Positions 17,085-25,452 of a stretch of 64,000 nt of DNA are shown piece after piece. Origin of the DNA: Clostridia bacterium (GTDB taxonomy: Bacteria; Bacillota; Clostridia; Christensenellales; Aristaeellaceae). Below the pieces are notes generated by a model. That model saw only the letters and a program-made list of their open reading frames with translations, was not told the origin of the DNA and ran no database searches. Each line of letters opens with the position of its first letter. Position 1 is the first letter of the stretch. Made by a program: the position numbers and the translations under genes. Location of the stretch: the NCBI GenBank assembly GCA_017512905.1, contig JAFWEL010000130.1, positions 62,001 through 126,000 on the forward strand. The letters are read 5' to 3'.

Positions 17085-17456
17085 GTGGTGATTCCAATGC
17101 GCGATCAATTCGGCATCAACATGAAGCGATATTGCAGGGCCCACGAGCAATCCATGATGTCCCACGCCCCATCCACGGCGCTGTATGAATTGCACCTTGA
17201 AAAGCTGCGTTGGCTGCAGCACGAGCGGTTGATTCACCTGATCGTACTGGTGATGACAGCACTTGCTGAGCTTTTTGCGTTGGATATGGCTGTGCTGCAT
17301 CCCGAGACCAATCCGCTGGCCGCCATCGTCATGCTGGCTCTGGCGGTGCTGCTGGGTTTTTATTTTGCCCATTATTTTTTCCTTGAAAACACCGTGCAAC
17401 ATTGGTACAAGCTCGCAGATGATCTGCGCGCAAAAATCGGCGGTTCTGGAGAATGA
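17085..17456 (+). CDS. Small membrane protein of unknown function
   Basis: The predicted 123-residue protein has a charged N-terminal half and two membrane segments (about 52-70 and 78-100), ending in a short cytoplasmic tail. I do not recognise a family. The start is uncertain: GTG at 17085, GTG at 17088 or ATG at 17097 are possible and none has a clear binding site. It sits alone between the sugar ATPase gene and the tRNA cluster. Codon use fits its neighbours, which supports a real gene. Confidence 0.6.
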   Translation: MVIPMRDQFGINMKRYCRAHEQSMMSHAPSTALYELHLEKLRWLQHERLIHLIVLVMTALAELFALDMAVLHPETNPLAAIVMLALAVLLGFYFAHYFFLENTVQHWYKLADDLRAKIGGSGE

Positions 17457-17535
17457 TGATTCGCAGAGGGCACGATACTCAAAGGCGCGGTCCCGTCTGT
17501 AAAGGTAAAATGTTGGTTTATTAGCGCCGATAGTG

Positions 17536-17564
17536 TAGACAAATCCATCAAAAGATGGTATAAT
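17536..17564 (+). promoter_or_regulatory. Promoter of the tRNA cluster
   Basis: TAGACA (17536-17541), 17 bases, TATAAT (17559-17564), 45 bases before the first tRNA. Confidence 0.7.
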
Positions 17565-17608
17565 TCTTAAATGTCAGCGGGATGGTTCTCCTGCTTGCGT
17601 CTGAGGTT

Positions 17609-17685
<77 letters not shown>

Positions 17686-17690
17686 GTTAT

Positions 17691-17768
17691 GGTGGGTATA
17701 GCTCAGTTGGTCAGAGTGCCAGGTTGTGGCCCTGGAGGTCGTGGGTTCGAGCCCCACTACCCACCCCA
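17691..17768 (+). tRNA. tRNA-His (anticodon GTG)
   Basis: It has the extra G at position -1 opposite the C discriminator that is typical of tRNA-His, acceptor GTGGGTA with TACCCAC, anticodon stem CCAGG/CCTGG with loop TTGTGGC (anticodon 17726-17728), and encoded CCA. Confidence 0.95.
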
Positions 17769-17794
17769 TTTCTTTGATTGGTGCGGCGCTCTGA

Positions 17795-17869
17795 TGGGGC
17801 GTAGCCAAGCGGTAAGGCACGGGACTTTGACTCCCGCATTCGCAGGTTCGACCCCTGCCGCCCCAGCCA
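17795..17869 (+). tRNA. tRNA-Gln (anticodon TTG)
   Basis: Acceptor TGGGGCG with CGCCCCA, anticodon stem CGGGA/TCCCG with loop CTTTGAC (anticodon 17827-17829), encoded CCA. Confidence 0.95.
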
Positions 17870-17873
17870 CTGC

Positions 17874-17949
17874 GACCCATTAGCTCAGTCGGTAGAGCAC
17901 CTGACTTTTAATCAGGGTGTCTGGAGTTCGAGTCTCCAATGGGTCACCA
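17874..17949 (+). tRNA. tRNA-Lys (anticodon TTT)
   Basis: Acceptor GACCCAT with ATGGGTC, anticodon stem CCTGA/TCAGG with loop CTTTTAA (anticodon 17907-17909), encoded CCA. Last of the four, followed at once by a terminator. Confidence 0.95.
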
Positions 17950-17960
17950 AGTTTTTATGA

Positions 17961-17988
17961 GCACTTTGAATTTCAAAGTGCCTTTTTT
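17961..17988 (+). terminator. Rho-independent terminator of the tRNA cluster
   Basis: A perfect 9-bp stem, GCACTTTGA with TCAAAGTGC, has a 3-base loop and is followed by T6. Confidence 0.9.
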
Positions 17989-17989
17989 G

Positions 17990-18019
17990 TTGAGTCGATC
18001 CGCTCGCGTCTGTCATACT
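17990..18019 (+). promoter_or_regulatory. Promoter of the DUF4250 gene
   Basis: TTGAGT (17990-17995), 18 bases, CATACT (18014-18019) with an extended TG. It directly follows the tRNA terminator. Confidence 0.5.
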
Positions 18020-18061
18020 GTAAAGCTATATAACAGTCTGAAATGAAAGGAAGGAACGCTG

Positions 18062-18241
18062 ATGTCCGCATTGCCAAAGGATCCGATGATCCTGTACAGC
18101 GTACTGAACACAAAACTGAGGGACTTCTATGCCTCGCTGGATGATTTATGCGAAGATATGGATGTCGATAAGCAGACCCTGCTGGATACCATGAATGGGG
18201 TTGGTTTTCATTACGATCCAGACAGGAATGTGTTTGTTTAA
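18062..18241 (+). CDS. DUF4250 domain protein, 59 residues
   Basis: A short gene starts at ATG 18062 behind AAGGAAGG. The product begins MSALPKDPMILYSVLNTKLR and ends FHYDPDRNVFV, which I recognise as DUF4250, a small acidic cytoplasmic protein common in Clostridia. The conserved blocks are LPKDPMxLxSxxNTKLRD, a central helix pair and a final YDPxRNxFV. The function is not known. The helix-turn pattern would allow nucleic-acid binding, but that is inference. It stands alone between the tRNA cluster and the metal-efflux operon. Confidence 0.85.
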   Translation: MSALPKDPMILYSVLNTKLRDFYASLDDLCEDMDVDKQTLLDTMNGVGFHYDPDRNVFV

Positions 18242-18247
18242 CCAGTT

Positions 18248-18305
18248 GAAGGGACTGTCTCAAAAGCCAGGCTTTGATTTCTTAGCAGCGGCGGACAGCC
18301 CCTTC
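18248..18305. repeat. Short inverted-repeat element, possibly an insertion-sequence or MITE remnant
   Basis: GAAGGGACTGTC (18248-18259) and GACAGCCCCTTC (18294-18305) are inverted copies with one mismatch, 34 bases apart. The GGGACTGTCTCAAAA-like left end resembles termini of some clostridial insertion sequences. It lies between the DUF4250 gene and the end of the P-type ATPase gene, where it may also act as a terminator. Confidence 0.4.
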
Positions 18306-18342
18306 GGTATAGTAAAGAAAACCTTTCTAACTGAAGAATTCT

Positions 18343-20256
18343 TTACAGGTTCTTGACGAACAGACAACGTATGGCGTTCAATACGGCGAGTACCATCACG
18401 CCCACGTCGGCGATGATGGCCACCCACATATTCGCCCTGCCCATCGCGCCCAGGATCAGGCAGAGGGCCTTGACGATCAGTGCAAAGGCGATGTTCTGCC
18501 TGACGATGCCCAGGCATTTGCGGGAGATCTTGATGGCCTTGGCGATCTTCAGCGGGTCGTCATCCATCAGGACGATGTCCGCCGCCTCTATCGCCGCGTC
18601 TGAGCCCAGCGCGCCCATGGCGATGCCGATGTCCGCGCGGGACAGCACGGGCGCGTCGTTGATGCCGTCACCCACGAAGGCCAGCTTTTTGTTTCCGGTG
18701 CATTCCTTCAATAGCGCTTCCACGCAGGCTACCTTGTCCTGGGGCAGCAGTTCGGCGCGATACTCGGTCAGGCCTACATCCGCCGCCACCTGCTTCGCCA
18801 CAGCCTCGGTGTCGCCGGTGAGCATGACCGTCTTTTCAATGCCCGCCCGCCTCAGCTCGGCCATCGCCTCCCGAGAATGGGCCTTCAGCTCGTCAGAGAT
18901 CACGATATGGCCGGCATATTCCGCTGCCACGGCCATGTGGATGATGGTGCCCACGTGGTGGCAGTGACGAAACGGTATGCCCAGTCGGTTCATCAGCTTT
19001 TCATTGCCGATCGCCACATCCGTACCGTCCACCTTACAGACGATTCCATGTCCACTGATCTCCTCGAGGTCGCTCACGCGGGTCGGGTCCGCCTTCCCGC
19101 CATAGGCCTTCTGCAGGCTCAGGCTGATGGGATGGGAGGAATGGCACTCCGCCAGCGCCGCGTATTCCAGCAGCTTCGATTCGTCCAGCCGGCTGTGATG
19201 CACCGCGGTGACCTCGAAATTGCCCTTTGTGATGGTGCCGGTCTTGTCGAAGGCCACGGTGGTGACCTCAGAGAGGGTTTCAAGGTAGTTGGAGCCCTTG
19301 CTCAGTATGCCCTGGTTGCTGGCCCCGCCCAGGCCCGCAAAAAAGCTCAGCGGCACCGAGATGACCACCGCGCAGGGGCAGGAAATGACCAGGAAGGTGC
19401 ATGCGCGCAATATCCAGTCGCGCCAGAGCTCGCCGACGCCGGCATAGTTCGCCATTCCTATGCCCGTGACCATCGTGAACAGCGGCGGCAGCAGCGCCAG
19501 CGCCAGGGCTGCATAGCACACGAAGGGCGTATACACCCGGGCGAATTTCGAGATGAAGTTTTCGGATTTCGACTTCCGGGACGCGGCGTTTTCCACCAGG
19601 TCCAGTATCTTTGACGCGGTGGATTCGTCGAACTCCGCTGTGGTGCGAATCCTCAGCACACCTGACATGTTGACGGAGCCTGAGAGCACCGTGTCGTCCA
19701 CCGCGACCTCCCGGGGCCTGCTCTCGCCGGTCAGCGCCGAGGTGTTCAGCGCCGAACTGCCCTCGACCACGATGCCGTCGATGGGCACCTTCTCGCCAGG
19801 CTGTACCACGATGACCGTGCCAACCTCCACCTCATCCGGGTCGACCCGCTCAAGAGTGCCGTCCGGCTGCTCGATGTTGGCATAATCCGGGCGAATGTCC
19901 ATCAGCTCTGAGATATTCTTGCGGCTCTTGCCCACGGCGTAGCTCTGGAACAGCTCGCCCACCTGATACAGCAGCATGACCGCCACGCCCTCGCCGTATT
20001 CACCCAGGGCGATGGCCCCGATGGTGGCCACTGTCATCAGGAAACATTCATCGAACATCCTGCCGTTCCTGATGCCCAGCAGGGCCTTGCGGATGATGTC
20101 ATAGCCCACCGTCAGATACGGTATCAGAAACAGCAGGAACAGGGCCCACCTGGGCATATCCACATGGACGATGCCCTCGGAGATCAGATACAGGGGTATG
20201 AAAAACACGGTGGCAACGATGATGCGAATCAACAGGTTTTTCTGCTTCTTGTTCAC
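18343..20256 (-). CDS. Heavy-metal P1B-type ATPase (zinc/cadmium efflux type)
   Basis: The 637-residue membrane pump has the actuator motif ALTGES, the metal-transport CPC motif in SCPCAVVISVP, phosphorylation Asp in FDKTGTITKG, the His-Pro pair in HSSHPIS, and the hinge GDGINDAPVL. A C-terminal transmembrane pair follows, with Asp in ADVGVM as seen in Zn/Cd pumps. It lacks the N-terminal metal-binding domain usual in the family: that domain is a separate gene just upstream. A GTG start at 20256 is chosen behind AAAGGG. The longer in-frame start at 20319 would read through a hairpin. With the ArsR regulator it forms a metal-resistance operon. Substrate Zn2+/Cd2+ is inferred from CPC and the regulator. 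Confidence 0.9.
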   Translation of the reverse strand: MNKKQKNLLIRIIVATVFFIPLYLISEGIVHVDMPRWALFLLFLIPYLTVGYDIIRKALLGIRNGRMFDECFLMTVATIGAIALGEYGEGVAVMLLYQVGELFQSYAVGKSRKNISELMDIRPDYANIEQPDGTLERVDPDEVEVGTVIVVQPGEKVPIDGIVVEGSSALNTSALTGESRPREVAVDDTVLSGSVNMSGVLRIRTTAEFDESTASKILDLVENAASRKSKSENFISKFARVYTPFVCYAALALALLPPLFTMVTGIGMANYAGVGELWRDWILRACTFLVISCPCAVVISVPLSFFAGLGGASNQGILSKGSNYLETLSEVTTVAFDKTGTITKGNFEVTAVHHSRLDESKLLEYAALAECHSSHPISLSLQKAYGGKADPTRVSDLEEISGHGIVCKVDGTDVAIGNEKLMNRLGIPFRHCHHVGTIIHMAVAAEYAGHIVISDELKAHSREAMAELRRAGIEKTVMLTGDTEAVAKQVAADVGLTEYRAELLPQDKVACVEALLKECTGNKKLAFVGDGINDAPVLSRADIGIAMGALGSDAAIEAADIVLMDDDPLKIAKAIKISRKCLGIVRQNIAFALIVKALCLILGAMGRANMWVAIIADVGVMVLAVLNAIRCLFVKNL

Positions 20257-20300
20257 ATCGCCACACCCTTTCTTTCGCAGTATAGGAAGATAGATGAAAC

Positions 20301-20332
20301 GGGCGGGAAACGAACCCACGCCGATCCCGCCC
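20301..20332 (-). other. Intra-operon hairpin between metallochaperone and ATPase genes
   Basis: GGGCGGGA (20301-20308) pairs with TCCCGCCC (20325-20332). With no T-run it may slow transcription or protect the upstream mRNA, favouring the small chaperone over the pump. Confidence 0.5.
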
Positions 20333-20344
20333 TTATCACTTGAA

Positions 20345-20563
20345 TTACAGGAAGATTTCGCAGTCGTCCTCGACCTTCTTGCAGTTGTCCCGGACTTTGT
20401 TCATCACGGCTTCCACGTCCGCGCCCTCGTCAAATTCAACCTTCATCTTCAGGGTCATGAAACTTACGGTACAGTCCTTGACACCTGGAGTCTTCTTCGC
20501 GGTGTCCTCCATCAGGTTCGCGCAGTTCGCGCAGTCCACGTCGATCTTATACGTCTTCTTCAT
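20345..20563 (-). CDS. Stand-alone heavy-metal-associated (HMA) domain protein
   Basis: The 72-residue ferredoxin-like metal-binding protein has its Cys pair at Cys11-Ala-Asn-Cys14. The usual form is GMxCxxC, and here the residue before the first Cys is Asp, which is typical of Zn/Cd-binding versions. It likely delivers metal to the ATPase encoded next, which has no such domain of its own. GGAGG lies 8 bases before the ATG. It lies between the regulator and pump genes in the same operon. Confidence 0.88.
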   Translation of the reverse strand: MKKTYKIDVDCANCANLMEDTAKKTPGVKDCTVSFMTLKMKVEFDEGADVEAVMNKVRDNCKKVEDDCEIFL

Positions 20564-20585
20564 GGTAATATCCTCCTAATTCACA

Positions 20586-20942
20586 TTATTCATCGATATG
20601 ATCCATCCCTTGGCCGATGATCGTCCGCACGTGGTCGTCCGCCAGAGAATAATAGATCTGCTTGCCCTCCCGGCGGTTGCGCACCAGCCGGGCCTGCTTC
20701 AGCACCCGCAGCTGATGGGAAATCGCCGACTGGGTCATGTTCAGGATCTGGGCGATGTCGCATACGCACATCTCCGCTTCAAACAGCACATACAGTATGC
20801 GAATGCGGGTGGTGTCGCCGAATACCTTGAAAAGCTCCGCGAGGTCGTACAGGCTTTCCTCGTCGGGCATCTCCTTCAACACGCGGTCCCGCAGCGCGGC
20901 GTTATCCCCCGACGCTGCCATCGCAGGCAGCGAATCCGGCAT
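20586..20942 (-). CDS. ArsR/SmtB-family metal-sensing repressor (CadC/ZiaR-like)
   Basis: The 118-residue winged-helix repressor has a recognition helix in MTQSAISHQLRVLKQA. Two metal-site signatures are visible: the alpha-3 type motif MCVCDIA with two Cys, and an exact DxHx10HxxE at the C-terminus, the alpha-5 zinc site of SmtB/CzrA. It should release DNA when Zn2+ or Cd2+ binds, switching on the chaperone and pump genes. I chose the ATG at 20942, 8 bases after GGAGG. A TTG at 20957 would also be in frame. It is first in the operon. Confidence 0.9.
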   Translation of the reverse strand: MPDSLPAMAASGDNAALRDRVLKEMPDEESLYDLAELFKVFGDTTRIRILYVLFEAEMCVCDIAQILNMTQSAISHQLRVLKQARLVRNRREGKQIYYSLADDHVRTIIGQGMDHIDE

Positions 20943-20959
20943 CGTCATCACCTCCAATC

Positions 20960-21011
20960 ATTTGAACATTCATTCATGTGTTATTATATTCAAATCCACA
21001 TGATTTGTCAA
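20960..21011 (-). promoter_or_regulatory. Promoter and operator of the metal-efflux operon
   Basis: On the minus strand TTGACA (21011-21006), 17 bases, TATAAT (20988-20983). An inverted repeat ATTTGAA (20960-20966) and TTCAAAT (20989-20995), with inner TGAACATTCATTCATG, overlaps the -10 box and start region, where an SmtB-type repressor would bind. Confidence 0.7.
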
Positions 21012-21107
21012 TGGTTGGGACGCATACCCCGATATTTAACATGGCAGGATTTTTACAGGGGAACGTCGAAAAGGGATTCAATACTTTATATCATGGGAGT
21101 TCATCAT

Positions 21108-22052
21108 ATGATCATCAACACAGGCCAGCGCACAGATATACCGGCGTTCTATGCCACATGGTTCGCCAACCGTCTCAGGGCGGGTTTTGTTTGCGTGCGC
21201 AATCCCTATGATCCCCAACAGGTCAGCCGGTACCGCCTCGATCCCTCGGTGGTGGATGTCATCGGCTTCTGCACGAAGAACCCGTCGCCGATGTTTGCGC
21301 ACATGAAGCTGCTGCAGCCCTACGGACAATACTGGTATGTCACGATCACGCCCTACGGTCGCGACATCGAGCCCCATGTGCCCGACAAGCACGGCGTGCT
21401 CAATGATTTCAACCGGCTGTCTGACCTGGTGGGCGTCAACGCTGTGGGCTGGCGCTACGACCCGATCTTTATCTCCGGGCGGTACACCATCGACTATCAT
21501 CTCCGCGCCTTTGAACGGATGGCGCGGACACTGGAGGGCCACACCCACACAGTGGTGATCAGCTTCATCGACCTCTATCCGAAGGTCAGGCGCAACTTCC
21601 CTGAAGTGAGGACGGTGACGCCGGAGCAGCGGCTGACCCTGGGCAAGGCCATCATAGAAATCGCGTCCGCCCACGGCATGACGGTCAGGCCCTGCGCGGA
21701 GGGAGATGAGCTGGCCGCTTTCGGCGCGGACTGCGGCGGATGCATGCGCGTCAGCGATTATGAAAGGGCCATCGGCAAGCGCCTGATTGTCCCCAAAAGA
21801 AAACAGGCGCGCGCGGAGTGCGCGTGCTACCTGGCCTGCGATATCGGTGCCTATAACACCTGCCGGCACCTTTGCAGATATTGCTACGCGAATGCCGAGC
21901 CCGCCGTCGTGATGGCGCAGAGCCGCCTCCACGACCCGGCGTCGCCCTTCCTGATCGGAAACTACATGAACGGGGACCGGGTGCACGACGTGCCCCAGCA
22001 GTCCTGGATCGACGGTCAGACGTCCCTGTTTTCGGAGGATAGGCCGCTCTGA
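21108..22052 (+). CDS. DUF1848 domain protein with C-terminal CxxxCxxC cluster motif
   Basis: The 314-residue cytoplasmic protein matches DUF1848: an early DVIGFCTKNP block, VTITPYG, a region GVNAVGWRYDPIF, and the C-terminal Cys-rich segment with CGGCM, CxCYLACDIGAYNTC and CRHLCRYCYAN. The last carries CxxxCxxC as in radical SAM enzymes, but located at the C-terminus. The fold resembles a TIM barrel, and its chemistry is not described as far as I know. The start at 21108 follows GGGAG by 8 bases. The gene is divergent from the metal operon. Many extra Cys residues suggest more than one iron-sulphur cluster, which is inference. Confidence 0.82.
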   Translation: MIINTGQRTDIPAFYATWFANRLRAGFVCVRNPYDPQQVSRYRLDPSVVDVIGFCTKNPSPMFAHMKLLQPYGQYWYVTITPYGRDIEPHVPDKHGVLNDFNRLSDLVGVNAVGWRYDPIFISGRYTIDYHLRAFERMARTLEGHTHTVVISFIDLYPKVRRNFPEVRTVTPEQRLTLGKAIIEIASAHGMTVRPCAEGDELAAFGADCGGCMRVSDYERAIGKRLIVPKRKQARAECACYLACDIGAYNTCRHLCRYCYANAEPAVVMAQSRLHDPASPFLIGNYMNGDRVHDVPQQSWIDGQTSLFSEDRPL

Positions 22053-22134
22053 TGCCGCCTTCCACCGTCCAGTTGGGGCGCTGTCGTCCGCGCAACTATT
22101 GCATAGTGTTATGAAAATGGCTCGGCGAGCTGCG

Positions 22135-23781
22135 CTACTCCAGCATCTCAGGGTGTTCCCGGATCAGCAGCTCGGCGATCCGCGTGCTGATATCCGACAT
22201 GGCCTGTATCGTATAGATGTACATTTTCTCCATGACCGTGGGAACCAGAGTAATGCGAACCTGATGCCAGGCATAGACCTCGTTCATATCGTGGATTCTG
22301 AAGCCCTGCTGTATAAAGCCCTTGTTGGAGGAAACGCGTTCGTCCAGGGTATCCATGTTGAAGAAGCGAAGGTAACGCTCCCGGTCGTCCGGGTGAACCT
22401 CCTTCTCGGCAAAGGAGCGTATGCCGTCGCGCAAGCCCAGAAGCTGGTGGGCGGTCTGAAAATTGGCCTTGGAGAACAGGCGGATCGATGCGTTCTTATC
22501 CGGGAAGCACAGGTTGACATGCTCATACGAAGCATACAGCGCTTGACTGTATTGCACGAGCTCCGACATATTCTTGACGGTAGCATCCTCCCTGAACGTG
22601 TTCAGCGTGGCGATAACCATTGCCTTGTTCAACGCCTTGGATTTGGCGATGCACTTTGCCCTGAATTTGTAGAAAACGTCCCCGGACACGTAATCGACTT
22701 CCTGCACCGTCTCCTTCATGACCGCCTCGATGAGCAGGTTTTTCATCGGATTGTAGTGCAGGCTGATCTTATCGTTGTAAAAATGCTCGAGCGCCTGGAT
22801 GGAGTCAAAGCCCAGGGATTTGATACTGGCCAGATAGGCGTCGTTGGCATAGACGTAGTCGCCCCTGCCCCAGGTGCATTCGATCATCGCCAGTGGGATA
22901 TCACTTTGCGCGACAGTGGACGCGGCCTTCCCCTGGTCAAATGGATTGAGGCTGAGCAGGTCGAAGCGACCCACCTGATTCCAGTATTGCTTCTCATCAG
23001 GGCTCTCCACCGCTCTTTCAGACAGGAACGCCAGGAAATCCTCCGGCTTTAATGGCTTCGAGTAATAGAAGCCTTGTATCGCGTCACATCCTATGGATTT
23101 TATGAATCGGGCCTGCGCCTGGGTCTCAACGCCCTCAATGAGCGTCAGGATGCCCAACGCCTTGCTGGTTTTGACGATGGAGGCAACCAGTTGCCGGGAT
23201 CTGTGGGTAAAATCCCGCATGAACAGCATGTCGATCTTGAGCAGATCAAAGGCGTAATCCTGCAACAGGCCCAGCGAGGAATAGCCGCTGCCGAAGTCAT
23301 CGATCCAGACAGTAAAGCCCGCTGCCTTCAGCATATCGAAAACCTTCTGAAATTGTTCCTCGTCGGCGAACATGACACTTTCGGTCACTTCTATTTTGAT
23401 CGCCTCATGGGGCACCCCCTGGGCATCGAGGATGCCTTCGACGTCCCCGTAAAACCCCGGCTTGGTAAAATCCAACCTTGAAAAGTTCACCGAGAATGAG
23501 TGAACCCCTGTGCCCCTGTCCTGTAACGCCTGATAAAAGGCGCAGGTCTGACTGAGAATCGCCATATCCATGCGATAGATCAGGTCATGCCGCTCCAGCA
23601 CAGGTATAAAGTCAACCGGTGAAATAAGCCCATGGGCCGGGTCCTCCCACCTGGCCAGCGCCTCCGCGCAGCAGACGGATTCCGTTAGCGTCCTGACGAT
23701 GGGCTGAAAATAGGCCTTAATGTAGCCCTTTACAATGGCCTCGTCAAAGTGATCCAGTACGTATTGATCGCTGATCGTCAT
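22135..23781 (-). CDS. EAL-domain cyclic-di-GMP phosphodiesterase with C-terminal sensor-like region
   Basis: The 548-residue cytoplasmic protein has an N-terminal EAL domain (about 1-255). Catalytic residues appear intact: Glu40 of the EAL motif, Asn in SVNFS, Glu in EVTES, the Asp pair in IDDFGSGYSS, Lys in LLKID, Glu in IEGVET and Gln in AIQGFYY. It should hydrolyse c-di-GMP to pGpG. The C-terminal half (about 270-548) has two PAS-like stretches and no second catalytic domain. This EAL-first order is less common than sensor-first. It lies 148 bases from the Cache-GGDEF gene, same strand, with its own promoter. Confidence 0.9.
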   Translation of the reverse strand: MTISDQYVLDHFDEAIVKGYIKAYFQPIVRTLTESVCCAEALARWEDPAHGLISPVDFIPVLERHDLIYRMDMAILSQTCAFYQALQDRGTGVHSFSVNFSRLDFTKPGFYGDVEGILDAQGVPHEAIKIEVTESVMFADEEQFQKVFDMLKAAGFTVWIDDFGSGYSSLGLLQDYAFDLLKIDMLFMRDFTHRSRQLVASIVKTSKALGILTLIEGVETQAQARFIKSIGCDAIQGFYYSKPLKPEDFLAFLSERAVESPDEKQYWNQVGRFDLLSLNPFDQGKAASTVAQSDIPLAMIECTWGRGDYVYANDAYLASIKSLGFDSIQALEHFYNDKISLHYNPMKNLLIEAVMKETVQEVDYVSGDVFYKFRAKCIAKSKALNKAMVIATLNTFREDATVKNMSELVQYSQALYASYEHVNLCFPDKNASIRLFSKANFQTAHQLLGLRDGIRSFAEKEVHPDDRERYLRFFNMDTLDERVSSNKGFIQQGFRIHDMNEVYAWHQVRITLVPTVMEKMYIYTIQAMSDISTRIAELLIREHPEMLE

Positions 23782-23824
23782 CGTGACCCACCTCTGCGCT
23801 GAAGCATAAGTAATTTATACCAAC

Positions 23825-23853
23825 ATTATAACACATGCTTCCCAGTATATCCA
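23825..23853 (-). promoter_or_regulatory. Promoter of the EAL-domain gene
   Basis: On the minus strand TGGATA (23853-23848), 17 bases, TATAAT (23830-23825) with an extended TG. It lies 44 bases before the start codon. Confidence 0.6.
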
Positions 23854-23929
23854 GTCAGGCTTGATAATGATTTACTATGGCGGTATAATCCGAATATGGG
23901 GACCACGCTTCCTGGAAGGAAGGCAAACG

Positions 23930-25399
23930 CTATATCCTGCCGTTCATCGCCTTCATCGCCTTTTTCCGCGCATACATCGCCTTGTCCGCCTGCTTGAAAA
24001 CAGCCTCGGGGCTGTCGCCCTTCCTGTACCGGGCATAGCCGATCGCGGCACTGCTCCGCTCCCAGGGCTCCAGCCGCTCGTTGGCCGTGTTCCGGTTGAC
24101 CTCGCCCTCCAGCTGTTTGATCAGCACGTCCACGTTTTCAAGATCATGGCCCTCCAGCACCACGGCGAACTCATCGCCGCCGATCCGGTAGACCGGGGAA
24201 TGCTTGAACACCGAGCAGATCATGCCGCACAGCTTCTGTATGGCGATATCGCCCTTGTCGTGGCCGTAGCTATCATTGATCTTCTTCAGGTCGTTCAGGT
24301 CGATCATCGCAATGCCGAAGTCGGATATGTCCCCCGTCCGCAGCCCTTCGCTCAGCTGGGCCACCTTTTCGTCGTAGGCGCGCTTGTTGCGCACCTTGGT
24401 CAGCGCGTCCACATTGGCGATCCGATCCATTTCATCCGCGTGTTCCCGGGTGGTGATCAGCTTTTGTGTGGTTTCCAGTATCTTGGTGAACTGATCGTTG
24501 ATGTTCTGCTCCATCTGCTTCATGGCGTTGGACAGCGTTTCGATCTCGTCGCCGGTATGGATCTGCAGCTGGGAGAACTCGTTTCGTATCGACGTCGTTC
24601 CCCCGCTCCAGTACTTCTCCGAGGTATCCGACAGCTTGTTGATCGGACGGATGATCGTCCGGTCGATCAGCAGGAGGCTGAGGGTGATGAACACCACAGC
24701 CAGGATCAGCAGCGCGGAGAAGGCGATCAGCAGGTAGCGGTTTCTCTGGTTCATGACGGCATTCATCGAGATCTCCGCCGCGGCGAAGGCGATCAGCTCG
24801 CCATCCAGGAATACCGGGCTTCCCGCGACGACCACCCACCCGTATTGCGGGGTATTGGTGACGTCCGGGGCGATGCCGTTTTCCGGGTTCTTCATGGCCT
24901 CGCGGTCCACGTCGTACATGATGGCGTCAAAGCACCCGGGCGGGGTGTAGTCCTCGCCATAGGTGCCGTCCACCAGGTAGATCGTGGACTGTGTTTCCAG
25001 ATCGAACCATACCAGGTAGGCGCATTGGAGGTCATTGTTGTCCTGGACGATCCGCAGCTGTTTTTGTATTGTCTTGAACGCTTCCGTCTCCGCGACCGCG
25101 TCAAACTGTTGAATGTAGGCATCGAATTCCGGGGATTCCCATTCCTCCGAGCTGACGCGGGGCTCCGAGGCGTTATAGATCGCCATGATCCGGTCCCTGA
25201 CGTCCTTGACCATCTGCGGGTCGAGCATGGCCGCGGCAGTGGCCGACAGCTCCCTTGACCGATTGACATACATGGTCCGGGTAATATCGTTGATGCCCTT
25301 GTAGCTGAACAAGCCGGCCAATATGCTGATGGCGGCGATGATGGAAACGATGAGTATAACCAGTTTCTTTTTCAGTGAAAACCTGGGCTTGAAGGTCAT
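23930..25399 (-). CDS. Membrane-bound diguanylate cyclase with extracytoplasmic Cache-like sensor, HAMP and GGDEF
   Basis: In this 489-residue protein, TM1 lies at about 12-32, an extracytoplasmic Cache-like domain at about 33-245, TM2 at about 248-268, a HAMP linker at 270-325 and GGDEF at about 330-489. The active-site loop reads RIGGDEFAV, so cyclase activity is likely. The RxxD product-inhibition site before it is absent (the segment reads FKHSPVY). MTFKPRF at 25399 is chosen as the start because GGGAGG lies 7 bases before it. It follows the LacI-sensor GGDEF gene by 53 bases and is probably co-transcribed with it. Confidence 0.9.
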   Translation of the reverse strand: MTFKPRFSLKKKLVILIVSIIAAISILAGLFSYKGINDITRTMYVNRSRELSATAAAMLDPQMVKDVRDRIMAIYNASEPRVSSEEWESPEFDAYIQQFDAVAETEAFKTIQKQLRIVQDNNDLQCAYLVWFDLETQSTIYLVDGTYGEDYTPPGCFDAIMYDVDREAMKNPENGIAPDVTNTPQYGWVVVAGSPVFLDGELIAFAAAEISMNAVMNQRNRYLLIAFSALLILAVVFITLSLLLIDRTIIRPINKLSDTSEKYWSGGTTSIRNEFSQLQIHTGDEIETLSNAMKQMEQNINDQFTKILETTQKLITTREHADEMDRIANVDALTKVRNKRAYDEKVAQLSEGLRTGDISDFGIAMIDLNDLKKINDSYGHDKGDIAIQKLCGMICSVFKHSPVYRIGGDEFAVVLEGHDLENVDVLIKQLEGEVNRNTANERLEPWERSSAAIGYARYRKGDSPEAVFKQADKAMYARKKAMKAMNGRI

Positions 25400-25452
25400 G
25401 TCAGATCCTCCCCAACAATAGAGCATGACTCATTTGTGTGATACATCCGGGA

